Assembly: GCA_966128725.1 (NCBI GenBank)
Contig: CBHYLN010000019.1
Span: 1-50,452 of the forward strand
Direction of reading: 5' to 3'
From: JAFDZV01 sp966128725
GTDB lineage: Bacteria > Bacteroidota > Ignavibacteria > OLB7
DNA: 50,452 nt
Position 1 is the first letter of the stretch, and each line of letters starts with the position of its first letter. Below are positions 1 to 7,637 of the stretch, one piece after another. The position numbers and the translations under genes were made by a program. The notes beneath the pieces were generated by a model. The model worked only from the letters and a program-made list of their open reading frames with translations. It ran no database searches and was not told the DNA's origin.

Positions 1-292
1 GAAATCCGGGCTCGGCGTCAGACTGCTGCACACCATGCCCGGAAAAGGTGAGCAGAAATGTTCCGCCGTTCTCCAGCAATTGTGCTGCACTGCGGATCAA
101 CGACTCCACGGTGGCGAACGTTGCCGCTCTATCCAGCAGTACCGCCATCACATGAAATCCCTTGCGGCGCGCGATCGCTTGAAAGGCAAGCGCGTCGTTG
201 TGGCAACCCTTCAGGGTTGAATAGCGTGTATTGCGGTACGCCGATCGACTGATCGAATTGATGCCGATGTGGAGAGAGAGTCCAAGAGCCAC
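1..292 (-). CDS. Caspase-like (C14, metacaspase/orthocaspase) protease, 3' part cut off by window edge
   Basis: Translating the minus strand gives a caspase p20 start: GLSLHIGIN, LKGCHNDALAFQ, then GGTFLLTFSGHG with the presumptive catalytic His at residue 86. It is clearly paralogous to the full-length caspase at 10966-11919 (shared SLHIGIN, GC-NDA, GGTFLLT-SGHG). I chose the GTG start at 292 because a perfect AGGAGG lies 8 nt upstream; the nearby ATG is out of frame. The window edge cuts the gene shortly after the His, so the catalytic Cys cannot be checked. It diverges from the TPR-HTH regulator gene. The family cleaves after Lys/Arg or Asp in signalling or cell-death roles; the substrate here is unknown. 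No signal peptide is visible, so a cytoplasmic location is inferred. Confidence 0.8.
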   Translation of the reverse strand, partial: MALGLSLHIGINSISRSAYRNTRYSTLKGCHNDALAFQAIARRKGFHVMAVLLDRAATFATVESLIRSAAQLLENGGTFLLTFSGHGVQQSDAEPGF

Positions 293-604
293 GGCTGAGC
301 CTCCTGTTGAATCATGCGTATCAATATGCTTCCGCCGAGCGCCCGAGCGGAGCAGCCCCGGCAACTCCGGAGTGTTCCGTTGCAGACTTGTCTGCCTCGG
401 TTGTGTGGTGCAGCCATGTTCCCGGCCAAGCCGGTGCGACCTGCATGTATGGCTACACATGTGCGGAGCGACCGCTGCAAAGTTCGCCGGTAAATCCGCG
501 CATCTGCCTACATACGGTCTACATACATCGGTGCCGATCATGGGCGTTGTGGGGGCAGCGGCGAACGCGGAAATTGGCACTGGTACTTCCGAACACCAGG
601 AGAT
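293..604. other. Divergent intergenic region between caspase and TPR-HTH regulator genes
   Basis: About 310 bases with no convincing coding sequence. It should hold the promoters of both divergent genes. The one structured element I see is the direct repeat at 508-525. The AGGAG serving the 608 gene lies at 598-602. Confidence 0.5.
508..525 (-). promoter_or_regulatory. Direct repeat TATGTAG-ACCG-TATGTAG, copy 1
   Basis: Read on the minus strand, two identical TATGTAG heptamers are separated by 4 nt, an 11-nt phase of about one helical turn. The same element recurs at 2786-2803 and 12179-12196. It lies about 215 nt upstream of the caspase start in the same orientation. Tandem half-sites on one helix face are typical of dimeric activators; which protein binds is not shown. 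Confidence 0.55.
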
Positions 605-607
605 GTG

Positions 608-2344
608 ATGAACCACGATGATATACCCGTGCAAGCGGCTCCAGTCAAGGCTCCGCCGGTTGCCGATCCTGCCGCCGAACTGCGACTTGCCCTGGCGCGT
701 TGTGCTACCGATGCCGACCGTCTGGCGGCGTACGTGCGTCACCTTCCATCGATCGTGAAATCGAGCCCGGCCGAGGGCGTTGCGTTTGCTTCCGAGGCCG
801 ACCGTCTTGTTCCCCGTCTGGGCGAGTGGGGGGCCGAGGCGGACATCCTGCGATTCAGGGGCACGGCGTATCTGCATCTCGGCAATCATGCCGCAGCCAT
901 TATCGATCTGCAGAAATCCTGGGATTGGTATGCCGAGGCATCCGATGCCACCAACGCTGCTCGTGTGCAACTGCTGCTGGCCGAAGCACACATGAAGGGC
1001 CAGGCACCGCAGCGTGCCGAGCAATCCCTGCTTGCCGCGTTGGAGTACTGCAACGACGGCGCCGGGGAGCTTCGGGCCGAAGTGTTGACCGCGCTTGGAG
1101 GTTTTTATCTGGAGCTCAGCGACTATGGGGCAGCCGTGCGGTATCTGCGCGAGGCGTTGGCCGTGTACGAATCCCTCGGTCGCTACGATGGCGTTGGCTC
1201 CACCCTGTACAGCATCGCATCTTCCTTTGGAAAGCTGAACAATCCCGATGCAGCTCGTGAGCATTTCGAGCGCAGCCTGGCCGCATTTGTTGCTGCCGGT
1301 GATATCGGCAATCAGGCGCGTGTGCTTGCCAACATCGCTGGCATCCATCGCGAGCAGGGCCGGTTGGACGACGCCCTGGCCGCGGCCGCTACCGCGCATA
1401 TGCACTTCGAGGCGCGGAGCGATTGGGCCGGGCAGGCCGGCATGATCATCACCATTGCCAATATCCATCATCAACGTGGTGACCATGATGTTGCGTTTGA
1501 ACGCTACGCGAAGGCCTATCAACTGCTTCAACAGCATCCGCCCGATAGCATGCTGCTTGCGCTGTATCACAGGGTGGGTTCGATGCACCAGGCCAGCGGT
1601 GATCTGGTATCGGCGCAACACGTATTTGTGCAGGCGCTTGGCATTGCCGGTGCTCTGGGCGATCGTTCCATGAGCGCCTTGTTCCATGGTTCCCTTGCCG
1701 ACGTGCTGGAACAGCTTGGCGAATTCCGCGAGGCATTGGTGCAGCACCGGCAATCCGCCCAGCTGCGCGAGGAAATTGCCGGCGAGGAGATGCGCCGCGC
1801 CATCGCCAACTTGCAGGTGAAATACGAGCGTGAGAAGGCCGAACGCGACCGTGCGCTCGCGGAAAGCCGCACACGGCAGATGCAATTGGAGATGGAGGAA
1901 CAGCAGCGGGAGCTGGACGACACCATGTCCAGTCTGGCGCAGACCCGCGCAATGCTCCAGGCGTTGCAAGCCAGGGCAACGGAGCTTCAGCGGGCCGCAA
2001 AGGGGGCGAAGTCCGGAACCGGAGAGGCGCTGGATGGGCTGGTGCGCGACCTTGAACAGTACGTTGCGGCCGAGATGATTGCAGACCATGGATGGCGGCA
2101 ATTCGAGAAACTGCTCGACAAGCGCGACCCCGAATTCAAGCAGAAGTTGTTCGCGCTGTGCGCGACGCTTACGCCAACCGAGGTGAAGATCTGCGCGCTT
2201 ACACGGCTGGGCCACAACAACAACGACATTGCGGACATTCTGGGTAATACCCCACGGACCGTGCAGACCCAGCGATTGAAAATCAGAAGGAAGATGAAGC
2301 TGGAGGGGGACGTTGATTTCAGTGCCTTTATCACCAGCCTGTAG
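608..2344 (+). CDS. TPR-repeat transcriptional regulator with C-terminal LuxR-type HTH
   Basis: This 578-aa protein has an N-terminal ~400 residues of tandem TPR-like helices (such as YLHLGNHAAAIIDLQKSWDWY and NIAGIHREQGRLDDALA), which form a protein-interaction solenoid. A charged coiled coil follows at about 400-470. The C-terminal ~60 residues carry a LuxR/GerE-style HTH (LTPTEVKICALTRLGHNNND, then IADILGNTPRTVQTQR). TPR-coiled-coil-HTH regulators of this shape are common in the Bacteroidota/Chlorobiota group and lack a receiver domain. ATG at 608 is preferred over GTG 605 because AGGAG at 598-602 is properly spaced only for 608. It diverges from the truncated caspase gene and is the only DNA-binding protein in the caspase/CHAT island. 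That makes it the natural candidate, by inference only, for binding the TATGTAG repeats. Confidence 0.85.
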   Translation: MNHDDIPVQAAPVKAPPVADPAAELRLALARCATDADRLAAYVRHLPSIVKSSPAEGVAFASEADRLVPRLGEWGAEADILRFRGTAYLHLGNHAAAIIDLQKSWDWYAEASDATNAARVQLLLAEAHMKGQAPQRAEQSLLAALEYCNDGAGELRAEVLTALGGFYLELSDYGAAVRYLREALAVYESLGRYDGVGSTLYSIASSFGKLNNPDAAREHFERSLAAFVAAGDIGNQARVLANIAGIHREQGRLDDALAAAATAHMHFEARSDWAGQAGMIITIANIHHQRGDHDVAFERYAKAYQLLQQHPPDSMLLALYHRVGSMHQASGDLVSAQHVFVQALGIAGALGDRSMSALFHGSLADVLEQLGEFREALVQHRQSAQLREEIAGEEMRRAIANLQVKYEREKAERDRALAESRTRQMQLEMEEQQRELDDTMSSLAQTRAMLQALQARATELQRAAKGAKSGTGEALDGLVRDLEQYVAAEMIADHGWRQFEKLLDKRDPEFKQKLFALCATLTPTEVKICALTRLGHNNNDIADILGNTPRTVQTQRLKIRRKMKLEGDVDFSAFITSL

Positions 2345-2528
2345 GTTTCGTGTTGTTCCCGCCATAATCCATGTCTCCGCTGTTGCACGCTGATCGTGTA
2401 GGGGCTTTGTGCCATGAACGTTGTGCGCGAGCATTTCCATCGCGCCTGCACATTCCGCCCTTGGTTGTTGTCGCCCATTGGCTGTTGTCCCGGGCACCCG
2501 CAAACATGCGTTACGTGCCGGGCGACGT

Positions 2529-2555
2529 CGGACACCGGGTGTCCGAATTCGGACA
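2529..2555. promoter_or_regulatory. Two overlapping palindromes, operator-like
   Basis: CGGACACC-G-GGTGTCCG (2529-2545) is an exact inverted repeat. It overlaps the exact 16-bp palindrome TGTCCGAATTCGGACA (2540-2555). A related CGGAC-N7-GTCCG lies at 12129-12145 beside the other caspase gene. Back-to-back dyads sharing an arm resemble operators for dimeric repressors. No cognate protein can be assigned. Confidence 0.5.
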
Positions 2556-2785
2556 TCCGCCGGTGAACCACTCACAGCCCGACATTCCATGCGGCTTTGG
2601 AACGGTGTGCTTGGTTGAATTCTCCTTCGTCTGAATACTCCGTTCTGGCCTCGTGCGAGAGGTGCAGCGCCATGTTCCACGTTGATCTGGTGTGTGTTAG
2701 TCAGGGTCATTTCTGTTCCCCTGTTTCGATGCCTTCGACCACAACCACTCCCAATGTCACCGCGCTTGGCCGCTGCCCAATGGCG

Positions 2786-2803
2786 TATGTAGATCGTATG
2801 TAG
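2786..2803 (+). promoter_or_regulatory. Direct repeat TATGTAG-ATCG-TATGTAG, copy 2
   Basis: Two perfect TATGTAG half-sites with 11-nt phasing, identical in all 18 positions to copy 3 at 12179-12196. The orientation is toward the 3044 gene and the metallopeptidase, about 240 nt upstream of the first start. Confidence 0.55.
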
Positions 2804-3043
2804 CGCGTGCCCGCCAGCGCGGGGCCAACTTGCTTCTGTAATTCGATCGGGCTGGTGCCCGGGTGCCCGCCGCCGGGTGCCGGCCCTTTATTCAGCGTGA
2901 AGACATTGCCAGCGCCTGCGACTCCGCGACCGCAACGCCGGCATATGTGGCAATCCGGATGCGATCAGCGGGCATCCGGCGCCAACGAATTGAATATCCA
3001 TTCCATCGATGCGGGCAGGGATTTGTGCAGGAGATTGAACGCG

Positions 3044-3379
3044 ATGCCGTTGATAGTTCGAACCGAATGCTGGCCGGCCGAGGTAACAATGGATCAACCC
3101 TTCGTGGTTGATGTCAGCGTCCGCACGGCTGTTGCTGGAGTACTGGTGTTCCGATTTGAGCTGGATGAGAACCAGCCCTATGTGCTTTCGCACGAAACCA
3201 GTGCAAGCAAGTGGGTGGAGTGCCGGCGCCTGTTCGACCTGCCGGCCGAATACACTACCCGGTTCGTGCTGCAGCTCAGCGTGCAACCACCGGCCGAAGG
3301 ACCGCCCGTTCTTCGGGTTTCGGCCACCGGCGACGATGGGCCCAGCAATGTTGTGCTACTGAGAATGAACGTGGTGTGA
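3044..3379 (+). CDS. Small beta-rich protein of unknown function
   Basis: A 111-aa protein beginning MPLIVRTECWP and ending LLRMNVV. It shows alternating hydrophobic strands (FVVDVSVRTAVAGVLVFRFE, YTTRFVLQLSV), suggesting an all-beta domain. There is no signal peptide or membrane segment. I chose ATG 3044 because CAGGAGA sits about 8 nt upstream; the frame remains open further 5' but without coding character. The stop is one base before the start of the metallopeptidase gene, so the two are very probably co-transcribed and translationally coupled. I do not recognise the family. Its position suggests it works with the downstream peptidase or as a regulator-linked partner in the caspase/CHAT island. 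Confidence 0.6.
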   Translation: MPLIVRTECWPAEVTMDQPFVVDVSVRTAVAGVLVFRFELDENQPYVLSHETSASKWVECRRLFDLPAEYTTRFVLQLSVQPPAEGPPVLRVSATGDDGPSNVVLLRMNVV

Positions 3380-3380
3380 C

Positions 3381-5210
3381 ATGACCGGCAGCCATTCAAA
3401 TGTTGGCGATATGGGCGGGCGCCGATTGCGTGCGCCGAACCGCATCCGATGCTGGCCGCCGGCGATCGCCGGTATTGCGCTGTTGATGGCCGTAACCGGG
3501 AGCGGCGTAGCAAGTGCCCAGGCCCCTATGGCGATTACGTCGATCGGCGACTCGCAGGCTGCGTGGGCGATTGCCTGGGAGCGAATGGTGCGTGGTGTGT
3601 TCGATGACCTGGTGCGAAGCATCGATGCGCCGCAAGCGGCACCACGATTGGTGTTTGTGCGCGACAGCGCAATCGCGGGCGCCCGCTATGTGCGTTTCAC
3701 CGAGGAGATACAGGTGGAGGAACGCCTGTACGATGTGTGCCGTTCGCTTGGGGCCGATTCCCTGAATGCGCTCGCGTACGTGCTGGGCCACGAACTGGCG
3801 CATTACTATGGCGACAGGAAGGACAACCGGCGGCCGGCACGGCGGTCGCGCGCCAAGGATTTTCGTCATGTGGCGCTGCGTGTTCCCAGCATGCAGTACG
3901 TGGAGTTCAACGCCGACCTGTACGCTGCCTTTTACGGCCGAGTTGCCGGATACGATGTGGCGCGCGCCGCGCCGTTGCTGCTGCACGTGCTGTATACCAG
4001 ATACGGGCTGGATGAGCAACCCATGCGCTACCAGCCGCTTATGGACCGCAAGGCACTCGCCTGGAAAGTTGACGAACGATTGCGCCGCCTGTACCCGCGG
4101 TTTGCCGCGGCAACCATGCTGCTGCGGATGCGGCTGTACGACGATGCCGCGTGTATGTATCGCGACGTGATCGAGCGATTCCCGAGCCGCGAACTGTACA
4201 ACAACACCGGTGTGGCATATGCCCAGCAGGCACTGGCGTTGATGGGCCAATCCGCAACCCGGTTCCTGTATCCGTTCGAGTTGGATGCCGACACCAGGCT
4301 GGGCGGGCTGGAGGTGTTCGGTGGTGCCGTGCAACGGGGTAGCCGGTCGCCAACACGCCAGGATTCCGTGCGGGCATTGCGTCTGCTCGACAGTGCCGGC
4401 CTGTGCTTCGACGCCGCGTACCGTATCGATCCACGGTATACGCCTGCGGTGATCAACCAGGCCTCGGTACAGGCGCTTGCCGGTCGCGGTGACAATGCGA
4501 TCGGCCTGGCCAACCTGGCGCAGAAGCTGGACACCGGATGCCGAACACGGCAATTGGCCGCGGCCGTTGTTGCGATTGCCAGGGCCGACAGCGCCGAACG
4601 TGCCGCCGAACAGTTGCAGGCTGTATTGACTGGCCGCGACGCCGAATGTGGTGGCGCCGGTCTGCTGGCGCAGGCCAACCTGGCCGTGTTTCGCGGTACG
4701 GCAATGCACTGGCCCGCGCCGGACGCAGTGCCTTCTGGGACGCTGGTGATCGAGGAGACCATTTCCGGATTCCGGGGGCGAGACACTGCCGCGATTACCA
4801 ATGGCGGTGGCTTTGATTCCCTGCCCGGTGCGGAGTGCCTTGCCGTGCGTTACTGGGCCAGCGACGAGTTCGACGTATTGCGCATCGATCGCCCGGGCCT
4901 GCCCGGCCGTTCGGCAAGGCGTATGCCCCGCAACGTTGGCGGCATGCCGTTGGCGGCGGGCGCCGCCGCGCGCAGCCCTGCATTCGCATGGATCAACATC
5001 ATCCGCACACGCCCGGGATACACCGGCGAAAGCGCGTACGGCATCCGCATCGGGAGTACCGCGGCCGACGTGTTCCGCCTGTACGGCACGTCGCCGCGCA
5101 TGATCCGGCAACGCAACGGTATGGTGTACGCCTACGACTACGCGAAGCTGATGTTCGTGGTGGACGACGCAGGCATCGTGCGGCAGTGGATCGTATATGC
5201 GGTTGGGTAA
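3381..5210 (+). CDS. Secreted M48-like zinc metallopeptidase with TPR region
   Basis: A 609-aa protein with a basic N-terminus and hydrophobic export signal (about residues 27-46, ending VASAQA). The zinc motif HELAHYYGD lies at residues 137-145 (His137, Glu138, His141), with a probable third ligand in EFNAD (Glu175, Asp179). This HExxH-plus-E-x3-D arrangement fits M48-type gluzincins. The middle (about 220-440) has TPR-like helices, a combination also seen in BepA-like periplasmic M48 proteases that handle outer-membrane proteins. The C-terminal ~60 residues (YGIRIGSTAADVFRLYGTSP) resemble a small SmpA-like module found in envelope proteins. It starts 1 nt after the 3044 gene. A periplasmic location is inferred; substrates are unknown. 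Confidence 0.75.
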   Translation: MTGSHSNVGDMGGRRLRAPNRIRCWPPAIAGIALLMAVTGSGVASAQAPMAITSIGDSQAAWAIAWERMVRGVFDDLVRSIDAPQAAPRLVFVRDSAIAGARYVRFTEEIQVEERLYDVCRSLGADSLNALAYVLGHELAHYYGDRKDNRRPARRSRAKDFRHVALRVPSMQYVEFNADLYAAFYGRVAGYDVARAAPLLLHVLYTRYGLDEQPMRYQPLMDRKALAWKVDERLRRLYPRFAAATMLLRMRLYDDAACMYRDVIERFPSRELYNNTGVAYAQQALALMGQSATRFLYPFELDADTRLGGLEVFGGAVQRGSRSPTRQDSVRALRLLDSAGLCFDAAYRIDPRYTPAVINQASVQALAGRGDNAIGLANLAQKLDTGCRTRQLAAAVVAIARADSAERAAEQLQAVLTGRDAECGGAGLLAQANLAVFRGTAMHWPAPDAVPSGTLVIEETISGFRGRDTAAITNGGGFDSLPGAECLAVRYWASDEFDVLRIDRPGLPGRSARRMPRNVGGMPLAAGAAARSPAFAWINIIRTRPGYTGESAYGIRIGSTAADVFRLYGTSPRMIRQRNGMVYAYDYAKLMFVVDDAGIVRQWIVYAVG

Positions 5211-5292
5211 CCCGCCGGCTGTGAGCGATACGTTTCGCGGAGCCATTGGTGGCAACAACAATTCCACGAACCTTCAACACATGGGAGCATCA

Positions 5293-6042
5293 ATGAGCAA
5301 CGAAGACAAGCTGCAGGAAGCCGATGGCCAATCGGCCACGTCGCCGGCTACACCCGGCAAGCGTCGCTCCGGTGGTCGGATTTTCATGATCGGTTGCGGG
5401 GGCCTGATAGCCCTGTGCCTGCTGCTTGCGGTGATCTATGCCGTATTTGTTCCGGCGGATGTAAAGGAGCGGTTGGCGCGCCAGCGGCGCCAGCGCGATA
5501 GCCACATTGCGCGGGGCGCGGACCCGACGCCGTCCGAACCTGATACCGAGCACACTGGCGCTCGGCACCACCAATCCGATACGGCCGCCCGCGTGCCCCA
5601 GTCGAACACCGCCACGACCGCGGAGGGTTCGCTTGGCGTGCCGCGCTCCTTCGTTACCGACGTATTCGGCCAATCGACATATGGTTTTGCCTTCCGCCGT
5701 GGCGTTGATGTGAAGGGCCAGGAGAACTGGGTGGGAATAAAGAATGGTACGTATCGGGCCACCATCCAATTGATTGGCACCGAGGATGATCTGAGCTCGG
5801 CGGCAATGCTTGTAGTGCTCGACTCCGACTCCGACGCAAACACTAATCCGCTGAACAATCTGGGGCGCTTCGCGCGCCTGTTCGATTCCGAGGCGAACGA
5901 ATGGGCGGCCTCGGTGATCCGTGCCGAGGGAATCGATGATGCGTTCGATCGCGAGCGAACGTTCGGGCGCTACCGTCTGCGCCTGCAGTTTGCGCCGTTG
6001 GGTCAGGCCATGATGCTTACCCTTTCGGTTCATGGGGCGTAG
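5293..6042 (+). CDS. Membrane-anchored protein with extracytoplasmic beta domain
   Basis: A 249-aa protein. A polar, Lys/Arg-ended N-terminus (residues 1-29) leads into one transmembrane helix (about 30-53, RIFMIGCGGLIALCLLLAVI). A low-complexity linker rich in Ser, Thr and Pro (about 55-115) follows, then a compact, probably beta-structured C-terminal domain (VPRSFVTDVFGQSTYGFAFR through LRLQFAPLGQAMMLTLSVHG). Topology is inferred to be N-in/C-out. ATG 5293 is chosen for GGGAG at 5283-5287; the in-frame ATG at 5281 overlaps that site. The segment just upstream (5267-5287) is partly duplicated at about 6682-6710. The family is not recognised. It lies on the same strand as the metallopeptidase, lipoprotein and TPR-CHAT genes, so a shared envelope function is plausible. 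Confidence 0.65.
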   Translation: MSNEDKLQEADGQSATSPATPGKRRSGGRIFMIGCGGLIALCLLLAVIYAVFVPADVKERLARQRRQRDSHIARGADPTPSEPDTEHTGARHHQSDTAARVPQSNTATTAEGSLGVPRSFVTDVFGQSTYGFAFRRGVDVKGQENWVGIKNGTYRATIQLIGTEDDLSSAAMLVVLDSDSDANTNPLNNLGRFARLFDSEANEWAASVIRAEGIDDAFDRERTFGRYRLRLQFAPLGQAMMLTLSVHGA

Positions 6043-6215
6043 GCCTTGCATTGCGGAATCGAGGTCAACACACGACAAACCTCGGCCGGCTCGCTGGCGC
6101 AATACCCGCTCCTTTCAATGGATGGGCCTGCCCGGCATCTCCCCAGGCATTTGCCATATGCGTGGCGGCACGATGAGCTTTTTATGTCTGGTTTCGTTGA
6201 CGTGTATAAAACAGG

Positions 6216-6247
6216 AACATTAACACGTATGAACATCATGATCACAA
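6216..6247 (+). repeat. Duplicated gene-start segment, copy A
   Basis: The 32 bases here match 6959-6990 at all but one position. The match includes the start ATG and the codons for MNIMIT. It precedes a short repeat-containing frame here and a lipoprotein gene in copy B, so one is likely a duplicated or abandoned start region. Confidence 0.6.
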
Positions 6248-6363
6248 CATCGCCAACCCAAGCGTCAGGCGGATTGCCCCAAGCGTCAGGCGGATTGCCC
6301 CAAGCGTCAGGCGGATTGCCGCCGATCGGCGAACACAACGGCAGGATGCCGGCGGATTGTTGA
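6229..6363 (+). CDS. Possible 44-aa peptide with three QASGGLP repeats, doubtful
   Basis: Begins MNIMITTSP, the same first six residues as the lipoprotein gene at 6972 because the start regions are duplicated. It then runs through three QASGGLP units encoded by a 21-bp tandem repeat and ends at 6363, 49 nt before the next gene. No signal peptide or domain is visible. It may be a remnant of a duplicated gene start captured by a minisatellite, or a short leader peptide. Low confidence that it is a functional gene. Confidence 0.25.
   Translation: MNIMITTSPTQASGGLPQASGGLPQASGGLPPIGEHNGRMPADC
6259..6321 (+). repeat. 21-bp minisatellite, three copies
   Basis: Three head-to-tail copies of a 21-base unit beginning CAAGCGTCAGG. 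The first two are identical and the third differs only at its last base. The length is a multiple of three, so copy-number change would keep a reading frame. Read in frame it gives QASGGLP. Confidence 0.85.
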
Positions 6364-6412
6364 ATACACTTCTCGTTTTTTTTCGCTTACATAAAACACA
6401 GGGATATGACCG

Positions 6413-6661
6413 ATGAATCTGACACAGGAACAGCGCCATGAGCGCCTGCAAGCTGCCATCACGGCGAAGGTTGCCCTTGGCTACATCGTTGCCAGCCAGA
6501 CCATGACAACCGCCCAGCTCGTAAAGCCCAGGCGATTCGGCTTCTGGGATCTCGTAATCACGCTTTGTACCATCGGTTTCTGGTTGCTGGTGTATTTCGC
6601 GCGCAAAACAAAAATGGTGTTCATATCGGTGAATGAAATGGGGGTGGTGACTGAGCAATAA
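6413..6661 (+). CDS. Small membrane protein of a conserved unknown family (SQT-TTAQLVKP type)
   Basis: An 82-aa protein. The first ~35 residues form an amphipathic region (QERHERLQAAITAKVALGY) followed by the conserved-looking SQTMTTAQLVKPRRF. A hydrophobic stretch (FWDLVITLCTIGFWLLVYFA) comes next, then a short strand ending in VFISVNEMGVV. I recall the GY-V-SQT-T-AQLVKPK-F block with one or two membrane helices from an uncharacterised family of small bacterial membrane proteins; the biochemical function is unknown. ATG 6413 is the first start in frame and is preceded by a weak AGGGA. It sits in the caspase/CHAT island between the membrane-anchored protein and the lipoprotein. Confidence 0.7.
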   Translation: MNLTQEQRHERLQAAITAKVALGYIVASQTMTTAQLVKPRRFGFWDLVITLCTIGFWLLVYFARKTKMVFISVNEMGVVTEQ

Positions 6662-6971
6662 CATCGTCGCCATCTGCACCGGCAATTCCACGAATCCGCA
6701 GCATATGGGAGAACTGCGATGGCAGCAAACAGACGTGGCATTCTGCCGGCCGCAATGGCGTTGGGTATCCCGTATGCAGACACATTCAGTACCCCAGCTA
6801 CTTGAACAACATTGTCCGCGCGCCGACTAGTGGTCGTGCCCGGGAGTATGCGCATTCATAGCCGTTTGGCCGCTTTGCATCCGTTGCTGTTGCGCCATAC
6901 GGGTCTCCCGGGATCGTGCAACGCGGTGCCATCGATTCCTTGACTTTCACAATACCAAAACATCAACACGT
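6662..6971. other. Intergenic region with a degenerate copy of an upstream segment
   Basis: Around 6682-6710, CAATTCCACGAA followed by a CA-rich stretch and ATGGGAG repeats the region preceding the 5293 gene. A 28-codon frame follows at 6719-6805 but has no protein-like features. The second copy of the duplicated gene-start segment (6959-6990) closes the region. It looks like local duplication and decay rather than an active gene. Confidence 0.4.
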
Positions 6972-6990
6972 ATGAACATCATGATCACAA
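6959..6990 (+). repeat. Duplicated gene-start segment, copy B
   Basis: Matches copy A (6216-6247) at 31 of 32 positions and supplies the start codon of the lipoprotein gene at 6972. Confidence 0.6.
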
Positions 6991-7571
6991 TGTTGCCTGC
7001 CTCTGCGCATCGCGCACCTGCTGTGCGTGCCGGGCGCGTACACCGCTGCCTGCATCACGCTTCGTGGTTTGCCAGCCTTCTGTTGTGTGGACTTTTGCTG
7101 GCCGCATGCGGCGGCGAGAACGAATATCGCCAGCGTGCCATGCAGGTGGGCGATACCATTGCGTTGCACGGGCTGCGCGGAACGGTAGCGCTTGGCGCGT
7201 ACGAGGACACATGGGCCGAAGCCATCGACAACCGTGGGGATTTCAGCACGGCCTTGGCCGGCAAACACGAGGAATACGAAAGCCAGGGTTTTTTGAAGTC
7301 CGAGGCTACGGCCAAGCAATGGGTGGATTCGGTAATGCTCACGTTGAACGAGCCACCACAGAAAGTTGCCGACGCGCATCGTAAGCTGATGGAATACTAC
7401 GGCAATTATGCGCAGATCGTGGCGTTGGTGAAGCAGCCCGAAGGGTCGCTGATGTCGTTCCGGACACGCATCAACGAGCTGATTGCCGTACACCGCCGCG
7501 TAACCGACGAGTTGCGGGTGATGGGGCTGCTGACACCCCAGGCGCCTGTTGCCGCCGACAGTGCCCGATAA
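6972..7571 (+). CDS. Lipoprotein of unknown function
   Basis: A 199-aa protein with a long signal sequence. The hydrophobic stretch ASLLLCGLLLAACGGENE contains a clear lipobox, LAAC, at about residues 43-46, so the mature protein would begin at Cys46. The mature part is mainly helical and charged (such as HRKLMEYYGNYAQIVALVKQ and INELIAVHRRVTDELRVMG). No known domain is recognised. The signal sequence is unusually extended from the 6972 start, and its first six codons belong to the duplicated segment, so a downstream in-frame start is possible. It lies 66 nt upstream of the TPR-CHAT gene on the same strand and is probably co-expressed with it. Confidence 0.7.
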   Translation: MNIMITMLPASAHRAPAVRAGRVHRCLHHASWFASLLLCGLLLAACGGENEYRQRAMQVGDTIALHGLRGTVALGAYEDTWAEAIDNRGDFSTALAGKHEEYESQGFLKSEATAKQWVDSVMLTLNEPPQKVADAHRKLMEYYGNYAQIVALVKQPEGSLMSFRTRINELIAVHRRVTDELRVMGLLTPQAPVAADSAR

Positions 7572-7637
7572 GCGCGCACCGCTGCGGTTGCGTGCAGCAT
7601 ATGCCAAAACCCCTCACCGCGTTGATCACACACGCGC

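Larger units (their letters stand above)
2345..3043. other. Long intergenic region with operator-like palindromes
   Basis: About 700 bases without a believable gene; short reading frames here have no recognisable protein character. Visible structure is limited to two overlapping palindromes (2529-2555) and copy 2 of the TATGTAG direct repeat (2786-2803). A GC-rich self-complementary stretch lies around 2848-2890. The region probably carries the promoter of the genes starting at 3044. Confidence 0.5.

Noticed and set aside
3396..5267. Long minus-strand open frame opposite the metallopeptidase
   Set aside because: It is the complement of a strongly coding gene with motifs; the reverse frame has His/Arg/Gln-rich composition and no domain. 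High GC keeps it open by chance.
6197..6210. TTGACG and TATAAA close together taken as -35/-10
   Set aside because: The spacing is only 2 nt, far from 16-18, so it cannot be a sigma70 promoter as a pair.
6719..6805. 28-codon frame after the degenerate upstream segment
   Set aside because: Too short, no hydrophobic or conserved character; probably relic sequence.
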